Source: Deltaproteobacteria bacterium (GTDB lineage: Bacteria > Desulfobacterota > Desulfarculia > Adiutricales > Adiutricaceae). From it: a DNA stretch of 8,676 bases. Under the pieces are notes generated by a model. That model saw only the letters and a list, made by a program, of their open reading frames with translations, made no database searches and had not been told where the DNA came from. The position numbers were made by a program, and so were the translations under genes. The stretch spans positions 1 to 8,676 of the forward strand of contig JAIRZX010000479.1 in the NCBI GenBank assembly GCA_031267005.1, read 5' to 3'. Positions 1-6,731 of this stretch are shown here, in pieces. The first letter of the stretch is position 1, and the number at the start of each line of letters is the position of its first letter.

Positions 1-551
1 AGCGATCTCGGGAACCTGGTTTCCGGGGATTGGTAACGGTCGAGATAGCCGTCCCTCAACTGTGACAGAAACATTATCAGGGGAGCTTCGTGAAGGCAGT
101 CGGCCTCATCGAAGAAGACTACAAGTTCCCTGTCCAAGGCGTTGCACAGGTCCTTTAGAAGACACCGCACCTTAATTTCGGGCATGGACATGTATGGTCT
201 GTCGCTGAACTGGAAGGCCAGATCACTGAGCATGGGGACAGCGGAGTCCACAAGGCCTCCGATTATCAGGTTTACGGCCCCGCCCATGGCCTCTTTAACG
301 TCTTCAGTTATTTTCAACGCAGCCAGAGAGCACTTGACAGCGTAATACCTGCCTTCTGAATTTATCTTATTTGTCAGTTCATTCAGGCATGTGGTTTTCC
401 CGGACTGGCGTGGAGCGTGGATGACGAAATAGGATTGGCCCTCTATCAAGCCGCTCACGTCAGGGAGGCGCGGCAGGGCAGGAAGCATGTAGTGATGCAG
501 AGGATTGCAGGTGCCTGCGGTATTAAAAATTCTGGTTGGTTTCTCGGCCAT
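1..551 (-). CDS. AAA-like P-loop ATPase, 5' part (runs off left edge)
   Basis: The reverse strand is open from an ATG at 551 to the window edge, giving 183 residues with no stop, so the C-terminus lies outside. Near the start the protein reads RIFNTAGTCNP followed by HHYMLPALPRLP, then a Walker A motif APRQSGKTT at about residues 46-54 and a Walker B motif LVVFFDEAD at about 143-151. This arrangement matches the bacterial AAA-like ATP-binding proteins that begin with a short 'FNTAGPC..HYMLP..RLP' block and are often encoded in several copies as stand-alone genes. Their cellular role is not established. The ATG is preceded by GGAGAGG (554-560), with the GGAG core 5 nt away, which supports this start. 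The gene and its surroundings are near 50% GC, against roughly 70% or more for the other genes, which suggests recent acquisition or different constraint. No partner gene is visible. Confidence 0.85.
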   Translation of the reverse strand, partial: MAEKPTRIFNTAGTCNPLHHYMLPALPRLPDVSGLIEGQSYFVIHAPRQSGKTTCLNELTNKINSEGRYYAVKCSLAALKITEDVKEAMGGAVNLIIGGLVDSAVPMLSDLAFQFSDRPYMSMPEIKVRCLLKDLCNALDRELVVFFDEADCLHEAPLIMFLSQLRDGYLDRYQSPETRFPRS

Positions 552-553
552 GG

Positions 554-560
554 CCTCTCC
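554..560 (-). promoter_or_regulatory. Ribosome binding site of the ATPase gene
   Basis: On the reverse strand GGAGAGG lies just upstream of the ATG at 551, directly after a run of eight T. It fixes the start of the left-edge ATPase. I found no convincing promoter hexamer pair upstream of it. Confidence 0.6.
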
Positions 561-923
561 AAAAAAAATGTTGATCCACTGTTTCCATGGACGGAGGCGG
601 CCCGGTCATTCAGTATGGTTTCGTCGGAAGGACAAATAATCAAATATGAGAACGGGCTGACGGCACTGAACGGCAAAGAGTCGGACCTGTACCGCTAACG
701 GACTGTTCATAAGATGGAACAGACAGGTCCACAACACCCAGAAATAAACGCTGCTGTCACTTTACCATACCATCCCGATGATGGCAAACGTTGGGGACGC
801 TCTCCGCCTTTAACATGATTTCTTACGAAGAAACGAAAGAGAAGCAGGAGTAGCTGCTATAAATGAGACTCTGTATGATGTCCTTCCGGGCGCAGGCATC
901 GTGACCTGAACGATGACAGTCTC

Positions 924-953
924 CCTGCATATTTCATACCTGCATATTTCATA
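924..953. repeat. Perfect 15-bp tandem duplication
   Basis: CCTGCATATTTCATA occurs twice back to back (924-938 and 939-953). On the reverse strand it encodes MKYAG twice in frame, opening a 31-codon frame from an ATG at 952 to a stop at 857. That frame has no ribosome binding site and no recognisable similarity, so I treat the element as a simple duplication. Confidence 0.8.
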
Positions 954-1086
954 ATAGTAACTCTACATGTGGTGGCCACATGCTTCTCCAAAGCTAAAAC
1001 TTGTGGCTCGGCCCGGCGCCGCGGCGCTTCCGCCGGCCCTGTCCCGGGGCCCCGGGCCGCGCGCCGCCGCGGGGCGTCCGCGGCTG

Positions 1087-1110
1087 CCCTCCCGCGCCCC
1101 ACCGGGAGGG
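1087..1110. repeat. Inverted repeat, 8-bp arms
   Basis: CCCTCCCG (1087-1094) and CGGGAGGG (1103-1110) are perfectly complementary around an 8-nt loop. The hairpin lies in the most GC-rich part of the gap downstream of ligA. There is no adjacent T-run on either strand, so a classical intrinsic terminator is not supported. Confidence 0.5.
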
Positions 1111-1162
1111 CGCGGAACGGGCAAGTCGGCCTGGGAGTCAGTCATCGGCCCTAAGTCTCAAA

Positions 1163-1214
1163 CCAGTTTCCCTACCCGCCGGGGCCCGCGGGGAACTATA
1201 AGCTAGGAAACTGG
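1163..1214. repeat. Inverted repeat, 9-bp arms around 34 nt
   Basis: CCAGTTTCC (1163-1171) and GGAAACTGG (1206-1214) are perfect complements. The spacer contains a further GC-rich short complementarity, CCCGC with GCGGG. The arms are less GC-rich than their surroundings, which makes a chance match from composition less likely. The role is unknown; a remnant element end or an RNA stem are possibilities. Confidence 0.4.
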
Positions 1215-1404
1215 GGGGCCGTCCCGGGGCCGGGGCCCGCGTTGCCGTCGCAAAACCCGGTCCCGGCCTCCCGGGCCGTCATCCGCCCCGAGTGTCAAGC
1301 CAGGCTTTTGCTGGCGGAAGGACAACCCGCAGGATTCCGGCGCTTCCGGACGGCGCGTCGGCCAGGATGGAGATCCCACAAGTTCCTGGGAAGTGCCTCC
1401 GAGT

Positions 1405-1422
1405 GGCCATCTCCGAATGGCC
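1405..1422 (-). terminator. Possible hairpin downstream of ligA (weak)
   Basis: GGCCAT (1405-1410) and ATGGCC (1417-1422) form a 6-bp stem with a 6-nt loop, 29 nt past the ligA stop on the reverse strand. There is no U-tract after it, so it is only a candidate 3'-end structure rather than a typical Rho-independent terminator. Confidence 0.2.
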
Positions 1423-1451
1423 TCCGGAGTGCAGCCGCGAGCCTCCTGGCC

Positions 1452-3779
1452 CTACCGCCCCTCGCGGCCGCCGGTCAGGAGTTCCAGAAACTCGCCCTCG
1501 CTTATGACCTTCACCCCCTTCTCGGCCGCGGCGGCGGTCTTGTTGCGGCCGGTCTTCTCCCCGGCGACCAGGTAGTCGGTGTCGCCGGTTACGGCGGAGA
1601 GCACCCTGCCTCCCGCCGCCGTTATGCGGGCCTTGGCCTCCGCGCGGGTGAGCCCGGAGAGCGTCCCGGTCAGCACGAACCTCTTCCCGGAAAGTGGGCC
1701 GCCTTCCGATGGGGCCTCGTCGGACGGGGCCACGCCCAGCTCGCCCCCGGTGAGATCCTCTACGAACTCGGCGTTCAAGGGGCTGCGGAAGAAGGCCGCC
1801 ACGGCGAAAGAGGCCTCCGGCCCCACGTCGTTTAGCGTCGCCAGCTCCGCCTCGGAGGCCCGGGCCAGTTCGTACAGGGAGCGGTAGCGGGCGGCGAGCG
1901 TCTGGCTCACGCGCTCCCCCACGTGGCGGATGGAAAGGCCGTGGACGTAGCGCCACAAGGGCGCCGTGCGGGCCTTGTCGATGGACGCCAGGAGGTTTTC
2001 GGCCGACTTCTCGCCCATGCGGGGGAGCCCCTCGAGATCCTCCCTCTTCAGGCGGAAGAGGTCGGAAGGGAGCCGCACGAGCTCTTTGTCCAAGAGGAGC
2101 TTCGCGAGCTTCGGGCCCATGCCCTCCACGTCCAGGGCGTTCTTGCCGGCGAAATGAATGAGCCTCTGTTCTATCTGCGCGGGGCAGGCGCTGTTGGGGC
2201 AGCGCCTGACGGCCTCCCCGGCGGGCCGGGAGGACGGCGTCCCGCAGACGGGGCAGGCAAGCGGGAACTCGAAGGGCGCGAGGCCTTCGGGCCTGCGGTC
2301 TTCCAAGACGTCCAGGATCTCGGGGATGACGTCCCCGGCCCTGCGGACGCGGACCCAGTCGCCGGGCCTCACGTCCTTTCTTTTCAGCTCGTCCTCGTTG
2401 TGCAGGGTCGCCTGGGAGACGGTGACGCCCCCCACCTGGACGGGCTCCATCAGCGCCACGGGGGTGAGGGCGCCCGTGCGCCCCACTTGGACGTCTATCG
2501 AGACCACGCGCGTCACGGCGGCCAGGGGCTTGAACTTCAGCGCGACGGCCCAGCGCGGGGCCTTGGCCGTCGCCCCCAGCCGCGTCCAGAGGGGCAAATC
2601 GTCCACCGTGGCCACCAGCCCGTCGGCCTCGTAGGGCAACTCTTCCCGGCCCTCCTCGGCTTTCCGGAAGGCGCAGAGCACCTCTTCCAAGGTCTTAGCG
2701 CCTCCGGTGGCGTCCGAGCGTTCCACCGGGAAGCCCCAGGAGGCCAATGCCCCCATCAGGCCCGAGTAGCTCCCGTAGTCCACCGCGAAGGGGTCGTCCA
2801 CGCCGTACGCGAAGAACCTCAAGGGCCGGGCGCGGGTAATTTCCGGGTCGAGCTGCCTCAGGGAACCGGCCGCGGCGTTCCTGGGGTTCGCGAAAAGCTG
2901 CTGCCCCTCCTCCTCGCGCCTGGAGTTGAGCCTCGCGAACTCCGCCTTCTCCATGTAGACCTCGCCGCGGACCTTGACGGAGCGGGGGAAAGCCGGGAAA
3001 GCCGATGGAGCGGTGGGATCCTGGGCAACGGGGGGAACTGAGGGAGGCGGGCCGGCGGAAGGGGAGGGTATCTTTTTCGGGATGTCCTTTATGGTAAGGA
3101 CGTTACCGGTGATATTCTCGCCTATGCGCCCGTCGCCGCGGGAGGAGGCCAGCACCAGTTCCCCGCCCTCGTAGGCGAGCTCTACGGCGAGGCCGTCGAA
3201 TTTGGGCATGGTGAAGTAGCCGACGGGGCCGCGGCTTGCCAGATGCTTGCGCACCCTCTCGTCGAAGTCCCGGAACTCCTCGGGGTTTAACGCCTTCTCA
3301 AGGCTGAGCATGGGGATGTCGTGGACGACCTGGGGGAGGCCGCGGCCGGCCGCGGCGCCGCCCACCTCCCCGGTGGGGGAGCCGGGGGTCTTCAGGGCCG
3401 GGAAGGCCTTCTCCAGGCTTTCCAGCTCGCGGAGGAGCCCGTCGTAGTCCGCGTCCGTTATCTCGGGGGAGTCCTTTACGAAGTAAAGGTCGTTGTGGCG
3501 CTCCAGTTCGTTCCGGAGCCATCCTGCCCTGGCCCGCGCGGAGTCCTCTGGGCCGGGGCCGTCTCCAGCGGGGGCTCCGGACGCGGCGCCGAGGCCGAGG
3601 CCGTCTCTCGCGTGGGCCCCGGAGGCGGCGCCGAGGCCGTCTCCCGCAGGGGCCCCGGACACGGCGCAGTCGGCGGCGGGCCCGGCTTCCGCGCCCAGGT
3701 CCGCAACGGTGCCGGGGGGCTTCCGCGTTGCAGCTTTCTTGCCCTTTTCTTTCGCTGTCTTCCCGCTTCCCTTGTCCAT
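1452..3779 (-). CDS. ligA: NAD-dependent DNA ligase LigA
   Basis: This 775-residue protein seals 3'-OH/5'-phosphate nicks using NAD+ in replication and repair. All LigA domains are present in order: domain Ia (about 80-150, LYFVKDSPEITDADYDGL), adenylation domain with nucleotidyl lysine K193 in PKFDGLAVE, the blocks SSRGDGRIGENIT and FANPRNAAAGSLRQLD, OB fold (QVGRTGALTPVA, RRAGDVIPEI), zinc finger Cys509/512/527/532, helix-hairpin-helix region (about 545-675) and BRCT (about 695-770). It is longer than the usual ~670 residues because of an 80-residue Lys- then Ala/Gly-rich N-terminal tail and a Pro-rich insert (about 237-265). The ATG has AAGGAG at a 7-nt spacing, so the tail appears to be translated. 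Two active-site positions are unusual: Met191 replaces the motif I Glu (E. coli E113) and Thr391 replaces the motif IV Lys (E. coli K290). Identity as LigA is certain; full activity is not. Confidence 0.97.
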   Translation of the reverse strand: MDKGSGKTAKEKGKKAATRKPPGTVADLGAEAGPAADCAVSGAPAGDGLGAASGAHARDGLGLGAASGAPAGDGPGPEDSARARAGWLRNELERHNDLYFVKDSPEITDADYDGLLRELESLEKAFPALKTPGSPTGEVGGAAAGRGLPQVVHDIPMLSLEKALNPEEFRDFDERVRKHLASRGPVGYFTMPKFDGLAVELAYEGGELVLASSRGDGRIGENITGNVLTIKDIPKKIPSPSAGPPPSVPPVAQDPTAPSAFPAFPRSVKVRGEVYMEKAEFARLNSRREEEGQQLFANPRNAAAGSLRQLDPEITRARPLRFFAYGVDDPFAVDYGSYSGLMGALASWGFPVERSDATGGAKTLEEVLCAFRKAEEGREELPYEADGLVATVDDLPLWTRLGATAKAPRWAVALKFKPLAAVTRVVSIDVQVGRTGALTPVALMEPVQVGGVTVSQATLHNEDELKRKDVRPGDWVRVRRAGDVIPEILDVLEDRRPEGLAPFEFPLACPVCGTPSSRPAGEAVRRCPNSACPAQIEQRLIHFAGKNALDVEGMGPKLAKLLLDKELVRLPSDLFRLKREDLEGLPRMGEKSAENLLASIDKARTAPLWRYVHGLSIRHVGERVSQTLAARYRSLYELARASEAELATLNDVGPEASFAVAAFFRSPLNAEFVEDLTGGELGVAPSDEAPSEGGPLSGKRFVLTGTLSGLTRAEAKARITAAGGRVLSAVTGDTDYLVAGEKTGRNKTAAAAEKGVKVISEGEFLELLTGGREGR
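2985..3071 (-). other. Proline-rich insert within ligA
   Basis: Between the IKDIPKKI segment and KVRGEVYM, LigA carries about 25 extra residues rich in Pro, Ser and Ala (roughly residues 237-265), where E. coli LigA has only a short loop. The underlying DNA has small internal duplications, for example GGAAAGCC twice around 2987-3004. It keeps the reading frame and lies in a loop before motif III, so it may be tolerated structurally. Confidence 0.6.
3558..3671. repeat. Imperfect 36-42 bp tandem repeats in the ligA N-terminal tail
   Basis: Three imperfect copies begin at about 3558, 3600 and 3636, each starting with GCCGTCTC and containing a CCGGA.GCGGCGC-type core. The first copy carries an extra 6 bp. 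On the coding strand they give the repeating pattern GAASGAPAGDGLG near residues 37-76, ahead of the conserved ligase domain Ia. All unit lengths are multiples of three, so the frame is kept. Confidence 0.7.
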
Positions 3780-3786
3780 GCGACGG

Positions 3787-3792
3787 CTCCTT
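3787..3792 (-). promoter_or_regulatory. Ribosome binding site of ligA
   Basis: AAGGAG on the reverse strand sits 7 nt before the ATG at 3779. It supports the long form of LigA including the repetitive tail, rather than an internal start near the conserved domain. Confidence 0.75.
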
Positions 3793-3848
3793 GGGGCGCT
3801 CCCGGCGCGGGCGGCCAGCGGGGGCCCCGTGCCGCGAAATCCAAAAGC

Positions 3849-3877
3849 CGTATATCACCAATGCCGGGGATTGTCCA
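3849..3877 (-). promoter_or_regulatory. Candidate sigma70 promoter of ligA
   Basis: On the reverse strand TGGACA (3872-3877, five of six to TTGACA) is followed after exactly 17 nt by TATACG (3849-3854, four of six to TATAAT). The predicted start near 3842 would give a leader of about 60 nt before the ligA ATG. It is one of few A/T-containing spots in a C-rich gap, which adds some weight. Confidence 0.45.
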
Positions 3878-4074
3878 ACCCCGGGGACGGCAAGGCTTGA
3901 TACCGTTGCGAAAATCCTCCCCTCTCATCCGTCCGCATTGGGAACCCAGAGAGTGCCGGCAACGTTATCCGTTCACGGGGCAGAAGATAACCCCCCCACT
4001 GGACTCGGGCCGCCTCACTCATAACCCGGACCGTCTCAAGCCCGCCCCAGGACCGCCGCCCCCTCTCAGGGCCT

Positions 4075-4153
4075 CCTCCCGCCTGCCACAAGATTGCCTC
4101 GCTCGGCTCCCGGACCGCCTTGCCTTTACTCCCGAATCCCCCTCCCGCCTGCC
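4075..4153. repeat. Degenerate C-rich repeats, 66-bp spacing
   Basis: CCTCCCGCCTGCC occurs identically at 4075-4087 and 4141-4153. Each copy is followed 23-26 nt later by a CGGGACCGCC-like or CGGACCGCC block, and a more diverged relative precedes them near 4020-4057. This looks like an old, decayed tandem array; no coding or regulatory role is visible. Confidence 0.5.
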
Positions 4154-4347
4154 CGAAGCCCGCCTTAAGCCTGTCGCGGGACCGCCCTCCCAAAGAGTCC
4201 GTGAACGGATACGCTCGAATCGGCCCCTCCGCCGACGGGGCTTTGGCCTCCCCCTCCATCATGGAGCATTCGATTTCGAAGTGGGAGGCTGGGTTTTCGC
4301 AGAGGAATCAAGGCTTGGCGCGGGATCAGGGGAGGGCGCGGCGGTCC

Positions 4348-4371
4348 GGGAGCGGGGTAGCGTGGGGGGGG
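4348..4371 (+). other. G-rich run, possible G-quadruplex
   Basis: The + strand has GGG, GGGG and a run of eight G separated by 3 and 6 nt. Four G-triplets can be drawn from this within 24 nt. It lies between genes, and a chance origin is likely in sequence of this composition. Confidence 0.3.
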
Positions 4372-4544
4372 ACTGCGGAGGGACGGTTTCCGGGATAGGG
4401 GGAGACGGCTTTAGCCCTGCCGCGCCCGGCCGCCGCCGCCCGCGAAAGGCGCGGGCCCGGCCGCGAGGGTTTCGAGGGGCCCGGGGGATCCGGCACCCCG
4501 GTGTTCCCCGCCCGGTACTCTGGCGGTCCCCTGGCAAGCTTCCG

Positions 4545-4680
4545 GCGGCCTTGGGCAAGTCCCCCGCAACTCCCGAGCGAGGCCCGCGCCATCCGCAGGG
4601 CGGCCTTGGGCAAGTCCCCCGCAACTCCCGGGCAAGGCTCGCGCCATCATCAGGGCGGCACTGCGCATGCCTCCATCAGG
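4545..4680. repeat. 55-bp tandem repeat, two full copies plus remnants
   Basis: Copy 1 (4545-4599) and copy 2 (4600-4654) both start GCGGCCTTGGGCAAGTCCCC and differ at only a handful of positions near their ends. A shortened, diverged third copy follows (4655-4680), and a further partial relative precedes the array (about 4526-4544). The unit length is not a multiple of three, which argues against a protein repeat. The array lies about 100 nt past the end of the corrinoid activator gene. Confidence 0.85.
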
Positions 4681-4728
4681 TCCCGCGTCCGCCGCCGGGC
4701 GGCCGTCCGCAGGCCCTCCGCTGGTCCG

Positions 4729-4743
4729 GCGCGAGCCTCGCGC
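4729..4743 (-). terminator. Possible hairpin downstream of the corrinoid activator (weak)
   Basis: GCGCGAG and CTCGCGC are perfect complements separated by one base, 32 nt beyond the stop at 4776. As RNA it would fold as a 5-bp G/C stem with a 5-nt loop. There is no U-tract, so termination here is only a possibility. Confidence 0.2.
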
Positions 4744-4775
4744 GGGCCTTAATCCAGTTCCCGGCCTGGCCCCCG

Positions 4776-6683
4776 TCAGTCGCCCATCGGCGGGAAGAGG
4801 GAGGCGTCGGTGTGGGGCAGGAACTGGGTGGCCATGTACTTGTCCATGTAGCCGGGGGTCTCCGAAAGCTCGAAGTTGGTCATCATGCGCTTGATGTCGT
4901 TCGCGGCCAGCCACATGGGCCCTGAGAGGGCCGCGAGCGTGCAGCCGGAGAGGGACCCGTTCCCGATGTAGAGGAAGCGCTCCAGAGGGAGGCTCGGGAG
5001 AAGGCCTATGGTTATGGCGTTCTCGAGGTTCAGGGACTTCCCGAAGCCGCCGGCTATGATAACGCGCTGCAGGTCCCCCATCTCCAGGCCCACGGCTTCG
5101 ACCAGGGTCTGGTAGCCGGAGAACATGGCGCCCTTGGCGCGGATGAGGTTCTCGATGTCTATCTCGGTAAGGACCACGTCCTTGCCCCCGGCGCTCTCGG
5201 CGGCGGGGGAGAGCAGGTACTCCCAGCCGTCCTCCCCCTCGCGCACAAGCGGGCTCCTGTCGGTCTCGAAGCGGCCCTGCTTGTTCACGACCCCCGCCCG
5301 GAAGAGCTCGGCCACGACGTTTATGAGCCCGGAGCCGCAGATGCCGGAGGGGGGAACGTTGTCCATGACCCCCAGGTAGTGCTTGTTGAGGTTCCGGTCG
5401 TAGAGGAAGTTGTCGATGGCCCCGGGGGCCGCCCTCATGCCGAACTTCACGCCCCCGCCCTCGAAGGCGGGCCCGGCGGAGCAGGCGGCGCAGGTGAGCC
5501 AGTCGCGGTTCCCGATAACTATCTCGCCGTTGGTGCCGACGTCTATGAAGAGCGTGAGCTCCTCGCGCTCGTAGAAGCCGGAGGCCAGGACCCCGGAGAC
5601 TATGTCGCCGCCGACGTAGCTGGACACCGACGGGAAGAACTTCAGGAGCGCGAAGGGCTCCATGTTTATGCCTATCTGGCTCGCCCTCAGGGTCGGCCAG
5701 GCGGCTATGGGGGGCACGTAGGGGGCGAGCCGGATGTTTTTGGGATCGACCCCCGCCATCAGGTGGCTCATGGTGGTGTTCCCGGCGGCGTAGGCTATGT
5801 AGGTCCTCTGCCGGTAGCCGGGGACCTGCTCGTCCAGGCGGTCCAGGAGCTTGTTGACAGTGTTGGTGACCTGGAGCTGGAGCCTCTTCAGGCCCTCCGG
5901 GCGGCCGGCGTAGACGATGCGGCTTATGACGTCCTCGCCGAAGGAGATCTGCCCGTTCAGGTCGGCCACGCTCGGGAGCGCCTCGCCGGTAGCGAGGTTG
6001 ATGAGCCTCGCCCAGACCGAGGTCGTGCCGATGTCCAGCGCGAGCGCGTAGTAGGACTCGTCGTCGTCTGCCGGGGCCACGGAGACTATCCGCCCGAAAG
6101 GCTTGGCGGCGCGGTCGTTTATGGGCGGGTCCAGGCTCACCGTCACCTTGGCCTTGAAGCCGCTGGCCCTCAGCACCTCCGGCATGGTCCTCGCGGTGGC
6201 CAGGTCCACGTAGAGGTCCGTCAGGCCCTGGTCGGACAACGCGGCCGCCACCCGGTCGAGGTCGGCCGTGTTGTCCGCCTGGTCGGGCGGCTGGAGGATG
6301 AGGCAGGCCTGCTTGACGGTGGGGGCCAGGGTCTCCACGGTGACCTTCTCGTCGGCCTGGACGGCCTTCTTGAAGAAGGACGCGTCCCCCCTGGACTCCA
6401 GCGGGATGAAGATCTCGGCCGGGCCGGAGCACTTGGCCCGGCAGGCCAGGCGGAGGTTTTTGGCGAAGTCCTCCTCGGAGAGGTAGAGCCCGGGCTGGGC
6501 GTCCACCGTCCCGCCCCGCAGCTCCACCATGCAGCGGCCGCAGACCCCCTCGCCCCCGCAGGAGGCGTTTATGTGGAGCCCGCCCCGGTTGGCCGCGTCC
6601 AGGACGGTCTCCCCAGCGGGCGCCTTCACGGTCACCCTGTCCGGCAGGAAGGTGAGCTCTGCGAAATCTTTCTCTGTTGACAT
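4776..6683 (-). CDS. Reductive activator of corrinoid proteins ([2Fe-2S] ferredoxin + ASKHA/DUF4445 domain)
   Basis: This 635-residue protein belongs to the ATP-dependent reductive activators of corrinoid proteins, which return an accidentally oxidised Co(II) centre to Co(I). The N-terminus is a plant-type [2Fe-2S] ferredoxin domain with ligands C42, C48, C51 and C81 in a CGGEGVCGRC motif plus a later LAC. A linker follows, then a large ASKHA domain with phosphate-binding segments LDIGTTSV (217-224) and FIDVGTNGEIVI (379-390) and an adenosine-type segment VIIAGGFGKS (541-550). The C-terminal FLPHTD..LFP block is characteristic of the family. It lacks the two C-terminal [4Fe-4S] clusters of archaeal RamA and so resembles the bacterial type linked to acetyl-CoA pathway or O-demethylation corrinoid proteins (AcsV-like); its exact partner cannot be told. 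An in-frame TAG lies just upstream of the ATG, fixing the start. AGGGAG (6695-6700) is 11 nt away. It starts 48 nt after the acyltransferase ends and may be co-transcribed. Confidence 0.93.
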   Translation of the reverse strand: MSTEKDFAELTFLPDRVTVKAPAGETVLDAANRGGLHINASCGGEGVCGRCMVELRGGTVDAQPGLYLSEEDFAKNLRLACRAKCSGPAEIFIPLESRGDASFFKKAVQADEKVTVETLAPTVKQACLILQPPDQADNTADLDRVAAALSDQGLTDLYVDLATARTMPEVLRASGFKAKVTVSLDPPINDRAAKPFGRIVSVAPADDDESYYALALDIGTTSVWARLINLATGEALPSVADLNGQISFGEDVISRIVYAGRPEGLKRLQLQVTNTVNKLLDRLDEQVPGYRQRTYIAYAAGNTTMSHLMAGVDPKNIRLAPYVPPIAAWPTLRASQIGINMEPFALLKFFPSVSSYVGGDIVSGVLASGFYEREELTLFIDVGTNGEIVIGNRDWLTCAACSAGPAFEGGGVKFGMRAAPGAIDNFLYDRNLNKHYLGVMDNVPPSGICGSGLINVVAELFRAGVVNKQGRFETDRSPLVREGEDGWEYLLSPAAESAGGKDVVLTEIDIENLIRAKGAMFSGYQTLVEAVGLEMGDLQRVIIAGGFGKSLNLENAITIGLLPSLPLERFLYIGNGSLSGCTLAALSGPMWLAANDIKRMMTNFELSETPGYMDKYMATQFLPHTDASLFPPMGD

Positions 6684-6694
6684 GATCGACTAGT

Positions 6695-6700
6695 CTCCCT
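6695..6700 (-). promoter_or_regulatory. Ribosome binding site of the corrinoid activator
   Basis: AGGGAG on the reverse strand lies 11 nt before the ATG at 6683, at the long end of usual spacing. In the same 48-nt intergenic stretch the octamer GCCGATTC occurs twice, possibly a binding site or a small duplication. No promoter hexamers are evident, consistent with readthrough from the upstream gene. Confidence 0.5.
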
Positions 6701-6731
6701 GGGAATCGGCTTAAGGCGTGAATCGGCCGTC

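Larger units (their letters stand above)
552..1451. other. Gene-free gap of 900 bp with a sharp composition change
   Basis: I see no convincing gene between the ATPase start and the ligA stop. The left part, to about 1005, is of moderate GC with a 15-bp tandem duplication. From about 1010 the sequence turns abruptly into a very GC-rich stretch with palindromes such as CCCGGGGCCCCGGG (1043-1056) and several inverted repeats. Short open frames on both strands here overlap one another, have low-complexity Arg/Ala/Pro/Gly translations and lack ribosome binding sites. A degraded gene in 700-960 cannot be excluded. Confidence 0.6.
3780..4775. other. 996-bp gene-free gap between corrinoid activator and ligA
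   Basis: Apart from the ligA promoter and ribosome binding site I see no gene here. The stretch holds degenerate C-rich repeats (about 4010-4190), a G-rich run (4348-4371) and 55-bp tandem repeats (4545-4680). Long open frames crossing it on both strands are low-complexity Arg/Pro/Gly/Ala translations without ribosome binding sites. They follow from the scarcity of stop codons at this GC content. Confidence 0.65.

Noticed and set aside
417..698. 93-codon + strand frame near the left end
   Set aside because: It overlaps the N-terminal coding region of the ATPase, which has a Walker A motif and a ribosome binding site on the other strand.
1923..3041. 372-codon + strand frame opposite ligA
   Set aside because: Antisense to conserved LigA motifs and low in complexity; its openness follows from G/C third codon positions in ligA.
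3321..4925. 534-codon + strand frame through the gap between ligA and the corrinoid activator
   Set aside because: It overlaps conserved coding sequence at both ends and repeats in the middle, lacks a ribosome binding site, and its translation is low-complexity Pro/Arg/Gly.
5379..6680. 433-codon + strand frame opposite the corrinoid activator
   Set aside because: Antisense shadow with Val/Gly/Arg/His-rich translation and no recognisable motifs.
6684..6731. Cobalamin riboswitch upstream of the corrinoid activator
   Set aside because: The 48-nt gap is too short and no B12-box-like GCCACTG sequence is present.
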